Assembly: GCF_016802725.1 (NCBI RefSeq)
Contig: NC_052679.1
Coordinates: forward strand, 16,485,635 to 16,549,634
Length of the DNA stretch: 64,000 bases
Direction of reading: 5' to 3'
DNA from: Solenopsis invicta
Taxonomy: Eukaryota > Arthropoda > Insecta > Hymenoptera > Formicidae
A program made the position numbers and the translations under genes. The notes under the pieces were generated by a model, which was given only the letters and a program-made list of their open reading frames with translations, was not told where the DNA came from and ran no database searches. This document shows, piece after piece, positions 26,601-36,959 of the stretch. How positions within the stretch are numbered: the first letter of the stretch is position 1; the number at the start of each line of letters is the position of its first letter.

Positions 26601-28849
26601 GGGACGTCAAACGACACCTTCGTGTTGAAGTTTATCGTTACGGAAAAAGGCAAAATTATTTCATCGCATCAAGTACACGCTTACGTAAACGTCACTGTCA
26701 AGGAACTTCCCGAAGAAGCTGTTGAGAGATCCGGTTCCGTTCGATTTTATGGAATCACGGCAGAGCAATTCGTGGAACCCGATGAATCTGGCGTCAGTAA
26801 AAAGGAAATATTCCAAGAGAAATTGGCAACCATGTTAAATATATCGATTGAGAATGTCGATGTGTTTACTGTACTTCATTCACCGCATCATGTTGCTACC
26901 AATAAAAGCTTGCTGGATGTCCGATTTTCAGCACATGGTAGTCCATATTATGCTCCCGAGAAGTTGAATACGATTATAGCGCAACATACGAAGGAAATCG
27001 AACGAGAGATGAAAGCGGATATCTTGTTGACGAACATTGACGAATGTCTATTTGAAAAACTTCACTGCAACAATTCCTGTCGCAATTTCTTAAATGCAAG
27101 TACTGTTCCATATGCCGTTTATACTAATACCAGCTCGTTTGTCGGTGTTAGAGCAGTCGTAGATCCGCAGTGTACTTGCCATGTGGCGGAACCTATTGTC
27201 TGTTTGAACGGTGGTACACCTCTGGCAGAACGATGCGAATGTCCGCCTGGTTTGGAAGGGCCGAGATGCGAACTGTTGGGCATTGGCTTTCATGGAGATG
27301 GTTGGGCTATAATGCCACCGCCGGGGCAAGCTTGCGACGACTCACATTTAGGTAAGTGTGTTCCCGTATATCATTTCAGTTTTTCATTTTTGTACTCCTA
27401 TTTACATGTTTGTGATTATTGTAGGATTGGAGATAACGCCACACGTGGATAATGGTCTTGTATTTTATTTCGGTCCTATAACTTATAATTCGAAACTTGG
27501 AATTCAGGACTTTATGTCTCTGGAACTTCAACATGGTTTCGCCGTGTTATACATTGACTACGGAACGGGAACTGTAAGGCTGGATCAAAAACAAATCAAA
27601 TTGACGGACGGCAAGAGTCATAGAATAGACATTTACTGGAAGAAAACTGTAAGAATTCTCGTGTTATATACGTGCATCGTTTTACTTAAATCAAACGTGC
27701 AAATTATCTTAACGTGTTTTTTTTTCCAGTCCATAGAGATGATAGTTGATAAGTGCGGCATATCCGCATGTATGAGTCTTACTGCGCCGCAAGGCACCAA
27801 CGAATTTTTAAATGTTAACAGTCCAATGCAAATAGGTGGTACACTGTCTAATTTAGTACACTTAGCAGCGAACTTAGGATGGGATTATAAACCAACTGAC
27901 AAAGGATTTGTTGGTTGTATACGTAATATGACATTCAACGGAAATGTAAGTAATAAAGAGACATCGTAAAAAGCAGAGTTTATGATAAATTATGAAAAGA
28001 GATTAAGTTATATTTTTTCTTTGATTTAGACATACAATCTAGGAATGCCATCGTTGTCTAGAAACGCAGATCCTGGCTGCGATCATGGCATGGCAAAAGC
28101 AATCTCATTTGGAATTGATACGAATTTTATAGTAGCTATTTTGGTTTGCGTATTGATTTTGTTAATATTGCTCGTGGCGGTAGTTGTGCACAGAAGAAAA
28201 ACGGATGATCTGTATAAAGATATGGACGATATAAGAGAAAATATTATTAATTACGAGGACGAAGGAGGTGGTGAAGGTGATGTACAGGGTTATGATTTGA
28301 ATGTCTTGAGAGCCATTTACGATGCACCACCTATTGATTCGAAGATAGCGCCAGTTGGCCTACAGGGTAGAGGTACGATAACGACAGATATTATTAAAAT
28401 ACCATTTGCTTTATGGAGTGTTGTACAAAAACTAAAAAAAATTTTCTATAAAGGAACCGACGAAGTTCCAGACATTTGTGGCTTCCTAGATGGTAAGAAG
28501 GAAAGCTGCGATAAAGATCCCGATACAAATCCATTCGACGACGTAAGGCATTACGCTTATGAGGGAGAAGGCAATTCTGAAGGCGATCTGTCGTCATTAG
28601 CTTCCTGTTAGTATTTCTGAATCTTAAAAAATATCTTAAAGCAAACTCATATTCTTGTATCATTTTTTCTTATTAATCTCATCACATCTTTTCTTTCTGT
28701 TAACAGGCACTGATGATGGAGATCTTAAATTTAATTATCTATCTAATTTCGGACCAAGATTTAGAAAATTGGCAGATATGTATGGAGAAGATCCAAGTGA
28801 CGAGGAAAGTGACGGAGTCGGTGAACGAGAGAGCGAAAGTTGGTGTTGA
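20401..28849 (+). CDS. shg: shotgun / DE-cadherin, 13 exons, 5' coding exon missing
   Basis: Classic (type IV) cadherin, the epithelial calcium-dependent adhesion receptor of adherens junctions; its tail binds p120-catenin and beta-catenin/Armadillo. Joined exons give 1,440 residues plus stop (Drosophila protein about 1,507). Seven cadherin repeats are marked by closing motifs DVNDNPPAF (~120), a degenerate one near 220-229, DVNDNIPVF (~340), DKNDNPPRF (~450), NVNDNPPIF (~550), DINDNAPF (~662) and GDVNDNPM (~775). Then follow the PCCD/NC region with FSAHGSPYYAPEK, an EGF module (CLNGGTP to GPRCELL), one laminin-G domain, a transmembrane helix (~1261-1281), the juxtamembrane DDIRENIINYEDEGGGEGD and the C-terminal catenin-binding region. 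A single EGF plus single LamG separates it from CadN, which has more. Introns are GT-AG and phases agree at every junction. The signal peptide exon is not found. Regulation cannot be read from the sequence. Confidence 0.95.
20537..22134 (+). other. shg: shg intron A, 1.6 kb, with TA microsatellite
   Basis: AT-rich intron with donor GTATTG and acceptor GCATTTTCAG. Open frames inside are repetitive or short. Apart from the TA array nothing notable is seen. Confidence 0.8.
20572..20628. repeat. (TA)~28 microsatellite flanked by GAC/GTC palindrome arms
   Basis: A perfect TA array starts 35 bp after the donor of shg exon A. The flanks GACATA and TATGTC extend the palindrome by a few bases, so the whole block can form a perfect hairpin or cruciform. 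Confidence 0.95.
22135..22373 (+). CDS. shg: shg exon B: remainder of EC1
   Basis: Completes the split Gly codon and encodes GTITYSFV, then the calcium-site motif LDRDEPA, ATDNGRPQLDD, and the repeat-closing EDVNDNPPAFDKV. It ends on a codon boundary before GTACGT. Confidence 0.95.
22374..23610 (+). other. shg: shg intron B, 1.2 kb
   Basis: AT-rich intron from GTACGT to TTGTTACGCAG. I see no element or gene in it. Confidence 0.85.
23611..23799 (+). CDS. shg: shg exon C: first part of EC2
   Basis: 63 codons, phase 0 at both ends. Contains SAADIDDGNNSVVRYSL and DPESGVIFLNKAID, aligning with the SDFDDGNNSLVEYEI and ESGIIYLKRPID segments of Drosophila DE-cadherin. Confidence 0.95.
23800..24243 (+). 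other. shg: shg intron C, 444 bp
   Basis: GTAAGT donor and TTTGTGCAG acceptor; AT-rich with nothing further recognised. Confidence 0.85.
24244..24545 (+). CDS. shg: shg exon D: end of EC2, start of EC3
   Basis: Starts RNPNYKFSMTAIAVD and has the degenerate inter-repeat linker VVESHKKAPAFL in place of DxNDNxP. It ends with FELVIGRTEQTNKKNTF, the same unusual segment as FELNTGRTEQTNSKNTF in Drosophila, two bases into an Arg codon. Confidence 0.95.
24657..24927 (+). CDS. shg: shg exon E: EC3-EC4
   Basis: Completes Arg and encodes LDYESNTQYSL, the closing DVNDNIPVF, and the next repeat opening VLENEPRGVPVMQVRAIDAD. It ends on a codon boundary at NNQ before GTATTA. Confidence 0.95.
25042..25621 (+). 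CDS. shg: shg exon F: EC4-EC5
   Basis: Starts VSYELDNFKDLFAIDPQTGN. Contains two closing motifs, DKNDNPPRF and NVNDNPPIF, and the calcium-binding LDYEKITKYNLTVRAFDG strand. It ends one base into a Gly codon before GTAAAA. Confidence 0.95.
25738..25919 (+). CDS. shg: shg exon G: EC6
   Basis: Encodes GCITVVSAYDPDIEDRNAD, QHIVYSIVKEE and LDRDQPNGFAMWT. The DPDIEDRNADQHIVYSI stretch is nearly identical to Drosophila DE-cadherin. It ends on a codon boundary before GTAAGT. Confidence 0.95.
26007..27351 (+). CDS. shg: shg exon H: EC6 end, EC7, NC region and EGF
   Basis: The largest shg exon (1,345 bp). It includes DINDNAPF, GDVNDNPM, EGSSSIFVYNYKGE, GRVYVNDPDDWDLPDK, the ELPEEAV and RFSAHGSPYYAPEK signature of the non-chordate cadherin extracellular module, the Cys-rich DECLFEKLHCNNSC and the EGF-like CLNGGTP to GPRCELL. 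It ends within a Gly codon before GTAAGT. DE-cadherin is known to be cleaved in this membrane-proximal module while remaining associated. Confidence 0.95.
27425..27648 (+). CDS. shg: shg exon I: laminin-G domain, first half
   Basis: Encodes LEITPHVDNGLVFYFGP and DFMSLELQHGFAVLYIDYG, typical LamG beta strands. It ends on a codon boundary (WKKT) before GTAAGA after a 73-bp upstream intron. Confidence 0.95.
27730..27945 (+). CDS. shg: shg exon J: laminin-G domain, second half
   Basis: 72 codons, phase 0 on both sides. Contains SIEMIVDKC, NEFLNVNSPMQIGGTL and the LamG-terminal GFVGCIRNMTFNG motif. Confidence 0.95.
28030..28372 (+). CDS. shg: shg exon K: transmembrane helix and juxtamembrane tail
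   Basis: Starts TYNLGMPSLSRNADPGC. The transmembrane segment FIVAILVCVLILLILLVAVV is followed by HRRK as stop-transfer signal and by DDIRENIINYEDEGGGEGD, the p120-catenin site. The end at 28372 assumes the 81-bp intron 28373-28453 is removed; the frame is open through it, so an unspliced form would add 27 residues. Confidence 0.85.
28454..28606 (+). CDS. shg: shg exon L: beta-catenin-binding region
   Basis: Encodes TDEVPDICGFLDGKKESCDK and PFDDVRHYAYEGEGNSEG then DLSSLAS, the Armadillo-binding core. It ends one base into the Cys codon before GTTAGT. Confidence 0.88.
28707..28849 (+). CDS. shg: shg exon M: C-terminus and stop
   Basis: Completes Cys and encodes TDDGDLKFNYLSNFGPRF then RKLADMYGEDPSDEES. 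This is the distal catenin-binding segment shared with vertebrate E-cadherin (LNEWGNRFKKLADMYG). TGA stop at 28847-28849. Confidence 0.95.
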
Positions 28850-31800
28850 GTTTTTGCTCTTTCGTTCCTAAATAAGAACATCGTAGATATAAAATTTTAA
28901 TGCAGGTAACGTGGATTCTGTTTTCTTGAATAATTTGTAATAAATATTAGTTTTACAATATATCACTTATGCATTATTTTATTTTCCAGAAAATGCACAT
29001 AGTTTGCAGATTCGCTCCTGATTGTATGGCCATGTAATTAGGAGCATATATGCCGCGCAGAATTTACACTGTACAGGTTTGTGCGCTTTCACAGCCCCAT
29101 CCAATTAATTGGAAAGAAACGAGGCTTCATTGTACTTAAATGAAATACGGTCTCAATCACCGATTACTCTAGTTTAACGGTTCAAGAGACAAAGAATGAA
29201 TGATGCGCCATCCTATCAACGCAATGTGTAATTAATGTGCGTGGTTTACTAGTGAACGGAATAAACTTTATGATTATCATGAATGACTATACGGATGCTA
29301 TATGAATTTCGTTTATTCGGGAAAGTGATGCGTATCTTATACTGACCCTTAAAATGAATTTTTATATCGTGTCGATAAAACCTAGCGCGTTTAAACTTTT
29401 ACACTAGAAGTGATATATGTGTATAAGTGGGACGAAAGAAAATAGTGCGTTCACTGTACGTTGCATGGATATGAACATTAAAAATTCTGGATTATCGTGT
29501 TCTCGTATGTATTTCAACGTTGGACAATCGACATTTCCATGCATCTCCTTCCTTTTTTTTTAACTTAATTACTCAAACATAATTATGATATATTACATTT
29601 TGACAAATTATAATAAGCGATGCTCCATTAGTTAGAGATATCAGGACAGCGGCATAAATGTTATGTAATAACGGCTTAATACTTCGTCGATTACTCTGTA
29701 TTTGGAGATTACTCTTATTATTAGGAAATAATGTACAGAACTGTTTAAGAAAACTGCCGACATTTTTGTTAAGATTTTCGAAATAAAAATCAAACAAAAC
29801 TCACGTGAGAAAAGCAAGTAATATTTATATATAAACCTTCATAGAAATCCTTCTTCTTTTATTTCGAGTTTTTGATTTTTAATTATCAGAGGATTCTTTT
29901 TAGACGGAAGAGCATCATGTACAAAAATCACTTCATTAAAGTTATTTATTATACGATCTCTCTCTTATTTAAATTTAACAAATGTTACTATACATAAGTT
30001 GGCAAAGTATTAAGCCATTTTTTTTTAATTATTCATTCATCGAGTTAGAACGAGAAAAAGAGCTACTATCTATTTTGTTAATATTTTTTTTATAATTGCG
30101 TAATAGCGACGAAATGCTATGTGACTGACTTTAGAACGCGCCGTCTAGGAAAACTTAAGTAACTTCGTAAAGTATAGTGACTGCCAGATTCAAGAAAGTC
30201 TGTATATGCATTATTATAGCTTTAAATACTATAATACATTCCAGTAGCAAAGAGAACTGTATTCGAATAACATCAGTTCACAAAACGTCAACGCATCACG
30301 ACTTTGTCATCAATAGTCTACAACGAGAACATAATTTTTGTCAATTGCTGATCTGCATTCTTGAATTTGGCAATCGTCAAGTTACAAGGTCTCTAGACTA
30401 TTTTTTATACATACATTATATAAAGAAAAAGTATATATATATACATATATAAAGAGATATATATATATATAAAAAAGAAAACTGAATAATGTCAAGCGAT
30501 CAATGAGATAATTGTGAAAGAATATATGGACAACTCTTCTCATGAGAATTAAAAAGGTAGCCCCACTCTTTTATTTAATTTATATATTTTAATAATTACG
30601 TATGTGTATGAATGAGAAAAAAAAAGATATGTATGATGCCACGAGCGCGTATGCGTAATGATCTCATCTGTATTATCAGATGAATACAATATTGTGTACG
30701 TATTGTTAAAATACAAGTACGTATGTGTGTATACATGTACACATACATAACATACCCAGATAGCTAAATCGAACGTCTGCTACAAATTTTATTAGCAAAA
30801 TGAAAGCAGAAATATAACAGAAAATTAACAGAATATGATGGTAGATTAATAGCAGAAAAATGATATATTCTATTTAAATATGATTACGAAATGACAGATT
30901 CTCCTCGATTTCTGTTACATATCTGTTGCAATATTCTGTTTAAGTCTGCTAGCGTATTGCTAAGAACTTTGCTTACTGGGTACATGTATCCATCCTTTGT
31001 ACGTGTATACTTCTCACGAGGGTCAAAAAGATTGTTCTCATCGCAAGTTTGTCCGGAATGTTGTTCCGCCAGTAGGATTTTATCGTTGTAAGTAACTGAT
31101 CCAAGTATTCTAGGCATTGCGACCGCGGAAATAGACAAATAAAAAGCTGACGCATGAAGATCAAGTGCCATAGCGCGCTTTGAACGTTGATCTTTCTTCT
31201 TATTTTACGAATAATAAATTCGTAAGATTATTGTGCATTAGGGCTCGCAAATAGAGACGACATAGTACATTTTCGTCTTAAACATTCTTTATTGGTTAGC
31301 TACTGTTTCATGATACTAAACGTCGTCATTTTCACTATATCTTCATGCGGTTGATAAATGTTTATGTATACATGGATGCTCTTATTTTTAAGGTTTTTAT
31401 ACACAGTAAAGGTGACATATGTATTACCTGCATGTGGTTACGTTGAGACATATTTTGGGTAAAATGTTCCTCGGTTATTTGAGCGCTTTAAGATTTTTAT
31501 CATTTTTTGCCATTTTTTTATAACTCATTGACAAAGAGGTGCAATGCATTGAAGAAACGTTTGTTACAGTTAAATACATTTTGATACTAGATATAAGCAT
31601 ATTGTTGTAATGGAACGAATATTATAGAACTCTTTAAGAGTATTTTCTAATAAGTTCAAAATCACGTTGATAAAATTTGTACATGTAATTACATTTAGTA
31701 AATTTCAATAACTTATTCACACTATGCAAAACTACATAAATAACCGAGAAATGTTAAAGCGTGTTTTTATATACTTTTTATATTTTGTTTTTATCAAACG

Positions 31801-32399
31801 TGTGTAATATTTATTATATTTATTTCATTTTTATTAATTTTATGTTAGAAACTATGAATTGATGAATGTTCTATTGTTGTATCACATGAAACTGTATATA
31901 TTTATTATGTGGATCATAATATTATAATGAGTTGATTATTTTCTAATTAAATTTCTGATTAATACTACGAGTTTGATATGAATGTTAACACTCCTCTAGT
32001 ATCAATGGTAATTACATTATCAATGTAAGAACTTTCAAAATATAAATATATTTCTCATCAATTACAAATACTAACATTACACATCTAATGTAATTAACTG
32101 AGATTTAGTAACAAATGTTTAGTATTAATAGAATTCCTTTATGACTCATAAATTATATTATAATATTCATTAATAGATGTTTTCGAGTGCGTATTTTATA
32201 TATATGAGCAGATAGAAGTCTAATATATCCAAACACTATACTGAAATAGCTGAGAAATATAGTCTCGTATGCTATGCATGAGAGAGTTTATTTTATATGC
32301 TTGATTCGTGAAAATGTTTGAGAATCGAATACTAGTCAAATCTGTACCGGGGAAATGTGGAGGGTACGAGTCTTAATACATAATTCGTGAAATTCCACT
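28850..32399 (+). other. shg 3' UTR and downstream AT-rich DNA
   Basis: No coding sequence is seen. Several AATAAA hexamers occur (first at 28939), so the 3' UTR could be short or extend over kilobases. A TA-rich run lies at about 30430-30470. A lone CCCAGATAGC motif near 30757 matches the end of the inverted-repeat element at 56566-56668. Confidence 0.5.
28939..28944 (+). terminator. Candidate poly(A) signal for shg
   Basis: AATAAA 90 bp after the shg stop codon. It is the first of several; use cannot be decided from sequence. Confidence 0.35.
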
Positions 32400-33355
32400 T
32401 CTGTATGGAGGGGGAATATTGACATCCAGATGTTTCACTAGGTAGTGGGAGGAGGTGAAAGTTGACAAGTGGTAACGTAATGTTTGACGGGTGCGGCAGT
32501 GGCGGTGATCGGGAAGAGGAGCAGATTTTGAAGTGTCCTCTAAGGAAGTCCTATGAAGCTAATTAGACTAGCGTGTGGCTTGCCGTGTCAACAACGATTA
32601 ATGTCGACGGGCGACGCATGGGTCAAAGTACTTACAGTGACGGTGACTCAACCGTTGAATGTTGTTGTCCGTGATGTATGTTGTAGTAGTGTGTTGTAGA
32701 TGTTAGGAGAAGTTGGCGGACGTTTCAGATGCCGTGCACGCTGTCCTAACTGGTGTTTTGCCTGTTTACGCATTATAACAGGTTTGGAATATTTGGGCTA
32801 GAGGGGGTTAAGTTGGGCAAAGAGTGTGAGTGTTGCTAAGGGAAGGGAAAGTAGGGCTGATGGGTGGAAAGTGAATAAGCAGATAAAATAGAAGGGTTTC
32901 ACTTTATGTGAGTATAAGATAGTGAGTAAATAATTTAAATGAATTGGGTACAGGAGTGGATATAAGGATAAATAGCCGTGTATTGGAATGCGGCGCGGAT
33001 TATAGGTAGGGTTTAAAATATGAATAGTGCAAGAGCATGTTGTTTAAATATATTCTGTTAATGAGGAGTATAGTATAGGAGGAAGAGCACGCGATTAAGT
33101 ATGATGAGAGGGAGTAGGCATAGACGTCCGGGGAGATCTCCGTTAGAATTTTTTATGTGTGGCAGAAGAAGATAGATTGTGTCATTTACTTAACTGGAAA
33201 GCACGTACGTTTAGGAGGAGATGAATGGGCGCATATAAATATATAGAGTGAATTAGCGTTGCCGTAAACCAGTGAATTTTTCGGATGTAATCACTCAATC
33301 TCACTCGACTCGTGTGAGTTATTAAGTGTAAAATATATAATAAAAAGTTTTAAAC
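32400..33355 (+). other. C-depleted, G/A-rich non-coding tract 1 (possible lncRNA)
   Basis: Strong strand asymmetry. Line 32821-32880 has 26 G and 3 C, and 33061-33120 has 23 G and 4 C. No frame on the + strand is long, and minus frames stay open only because stops are rare in C/T-rich text. An AATAAA near 33340 sits where the skew ends. This looks like a transcribed non-coding segment, but transcription is inferred. Confidence 0.4.
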
Positions 33356-34079
33356 CTCTATAGCTCATATTTATTTTTACCTCATTCTATCGCAAACTAC
33401 CCTTCATCTGTAATGTTTCTTATTAAATATCTATATATCATTTGTATCACTTGAAGACTCAAATAGAGACGTGAAAGAATTGATCTCGTAAAAATCATTA
33501 CTGTGTTTAAGATAAAATGGTGTTACTTGATCTAACAATTTCGTTGTCGTCATTAAAGAAAGTGGTGAAAGATAGCATGCATTTTTTTGAGTCCATCCTC
33601 TGAACATATACTATAATATATAACAGAGTAATCTTCTATAATTTTGTTTTAGTAATATTTCTTACTTATTGTACTGGCAATAAAAATCCCAGTAATTACC
33701 ACTTAATTAAATAAATATAGTACTAGAGTGTATATTAATTATAATTTCTAACACCAATTTTGTATTCATATAAGATAAATAATACTCATATAATATATAA
33801 ATATTATATATATACATAAATCACGTGATAAAACATAAAAATGCGTGGTATCATCAAAAGAATTGTTACAAATTAATTAATAGAAACATAAAGTAACTAT
33901 ACGAGTAGAACCTATATTATATTGTTATTTAATAACGACGGAGCAAACTGTCAAATATAAATGAGCGCACCCATCTAGAATCCATTTACTTCGAACCACC
34001 TTAGCTGCGAAAACGTTTGATTGTACAATATCTTGCTCTATATATTATAGCAATATAAAAACTATATTGAAATATTAGG
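33356..34079. other. AT-rich interlude without base skew
   Basis: Between two C-depleted tracts this ~720 bp returns to ordinary AT-rich composition with balanced G and C. It could be an intron or an intergenic gap. No gene is visible. Confidence 0.5.
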
Positions 34080-36520
34080 GGGAAAATTATAAGTAGTAAT
34101 AGTTTTGGTATTTCGAAGTTAATTAAGTCAAGACCAGAGACCATAAGATGTGATAAGCGAAGGGAGATAATGCAAAGTGGATGAATGAGGAGGGCTCAAA
34201 GAAGGGTAGTCTCTAGTGAGTGATAGTGAAAGAGTGGATAAGGAATTGTATTAAGAGTAAATGTTGAGAAGACCGACAGAAGTCCATTTCGCAATGAGAA
34301 TAGTCAGAAGTAGGGGACAGGAATAGAATATATAGTCTTGCACGTAGGATTGCGAAATATACTTTCGTTGGTAGATAATGATGAGTGATGAAGTCATTGA
34401 GAGGATTGAATGAAATAGGAATAGATATGAAGAGCTTCTAGCATACCTCTCTGACTATGCGTTAGCAAATTAAGTACAGAGTGACCTCTCGATGTTGTAT
34501 ACGGAAAATATGACGCAAATGCGGTGACGAATGAAACTTCTCACACTTTAACACAACAATGGAGCGCAAAAGTAAAAACAGCTGGAAAAGCAGCCACAGT
34601 TTTGGCTATATTATAGACCATACGAGAAATATGACGGATATTTGCGAGTATGATCGATAGAAGATAATTTTAAAGTGAACATATGAAGGAGGGATAGGTA
34701 AGATCGGTGTGAAAGAAGGTTTCTCATTTAAGGAAAATTATAATAAGATGCCGGGAAATCTCACCGAATAGCGCGGTATCACGTTCTGATTATCGTCGCA
34801 CGCTGAGGTGTAGACAAAGCATAATGCTAAAAAGATAGTATTAGGGAATGGATAGAAAGTATTAAATAAAGATAAATGACTATCATGATTATGCTATATT
34901 CAATTTCGCTCACGCATTAGTGTCAAGCTAAAGTATGAATAAAAAGATGTGTGTGCAATAAGAACGCTGTTATCATAGAGCGGTTGTGAGAAGTAAAAAT
35001 TAAGAATTATTTGTCGAGGGAAATTTGAAGGGAGTAATGTACTATTACTTGAGTGGAATAAAACAATAGTTTCTCTCCGAGAGTTTTTGATATTGATTAA
35101 GTGTTAAATTGTTAGATGAAGCGTATAAGAATAAGATAAGGCAGATAGAAGGGAGTGACAACGAAAGTGAAGGCGAATTATGAGATGGTTTCAATTGGGA
35201 ATGACAAGAGTATTACAGAGATACTTAGTACGGGATATAATACGATGTGAAAATGGAGATAGATAAGAGGAATAAATATATATCATAAAAAGACGTATGT
35301 GTATTATGCAAGGGAGGGGATAGGGAGGTTAAAAAAGAAATTTATGATAGGAAATTATGTTTTGAGGTGAATAAAGTGCGAAAAAATACAATCACGTGGC
35401 GAAATAGTAGGAGTGGATAGTAAGAATATCATGATGTTATTGAGTAGAGAAATATAGGATCTATTACTTGTATGTTAGCAGTTGAAGTTCGGTCGAATCA
35501 TCGCGTTTCATCGGAGGAATGATATGTATATAGAATCTTAGCCTATATGTATATTGAGTGAAAAGAAATTAATGAAGGGGCAAATTTGAATGAAAGCGAA
35601 AAAAAGATTTTGTTACAAAACTGCATCGATATCCACACTGGCGAAGATATAATGTCGACAGTCCTGACAGAGACTAATATTAATAGAAGATGTCGATATG
35701 AGTATGATTCATTTACATAGACATAATAAAAGTCTGATTACTAGAAAAAAAAAAACGGAGAATCTATATAATTCTAGAATAAGGTGGCGTGCGCGCGTGA
35801 TTTTATTATTTGAGTATGATTGGATTATATGTAATCAGTCTAGTAGCAGAGAAATAGAATTCATTTTGTTGGGGTAATTAAGAAATAGAAAAGAATATTA
35901 GGGCATAAAGATATAAGAGTACGGAGACTATACGGTAGTATGATAACGAAAAATATGGCTGTATTATCGGAACGCACAATTTTTATTTTTGAGCGTTCAC
36001 GGGATGAGATTAAGGATAGCTATTTGAATACAAGATAAATGATTTAAAACAATTCATTTGCGATGCACGCTGTCGTAACATACGGGATAGGAATCTGAAC
36101 GAATTTTATTGACGTATGGATTTGTTTTAAATAATAGGATATTGGTATTAAGTTAACAGCAGGGCATGATCTGGCATGCGCGAGAAGAGATAAATGTGGC
36201 AATACGGGTAGGAGGGGGTTGCATGAAATAAAAGAGTAGACAATGAGAGATAAAGAAAATTTCATATAAGTTAGGTAAAGAGAACCGCGATGTAGGTTGC
36301 AGAATCTACATATCTCTGTTCTGTCTTCGCTCACGGAGGGAGAAGGGAATAACGTGCTTGGGTAAATGCATCATTGGGAGGCAATCAAACTGCTTGTACA
36401 AAACTTGAGGGAATAGCTATTATACGGAAACGTGAGAAGGAAAAGAGATAGAATACGTATCACGAACAGGCTAGCGAGCGTCGCAGCAGAAACGCTAAGA
36501 CCAGCTTAAAACGGCCGTGA
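34080..36520 (+). other. C-depleted, G/A-rich non-coding tract 2 (possible lncRNA)
   Basis: Same composition as tract 1: 34141-34200 has about 20 G and 6 C; 35281-35340 about 18 G and 3 C. No protein-like frame was found. Confidence 0.4.
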
Positions 36521-36959
36521 GAGGAGCGAGTAGTGTGTTTCTATATTATTTGCGCATACTTTGTGGGATCAAGATGGTCATCGAAATGTGATGCGAGAGC
36601 AAGAAATGGTAGTAGAACGGTTTTATTTAGTGGTGGGCGAGAGACTAAAAGAATGGGCTGGCGTTTGAAATGCCGGGGGTTTCCAGCTACATTGTATAAA
36701 AACCGACGCAAACCTGGAGCGATATTTAGAAATCTTGCGTCGTGTGATAACACGATATCTCTCGAGCACACACTCGGCGTGCGTGGTTATTCTGTTAAAC
36801 GGAAAAGTAGAGACCGAGTTTTTCGACTATAAAAATCGTTACATATCTGTAAAGAGAGGTTTGTTAGCCCCAATAAGTAGATGTCACTCGTGTCTCTTGG
36901 ATATGCTCGTTATAACGTTCGGTTGCCTCATTATACACAAACGTATATTAGATAATGGG
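36521..36959. other. Balanced-composition gap between skewed tracts
   Basis: Short stretch with near-equal G and C and a few CpGs. Overlapping open frames occur on both strands without recognisable motifs. Confidence 0.45.

Noticed and set aside
20401..28849. N-cadherin (CadN/CadN2) instead of shotgun
   Set aside because: Only one EGF and one laminin-G module precede the membrane, seven cadherin repeats are counted, and the tail and linkers match DE-cadherin much better.
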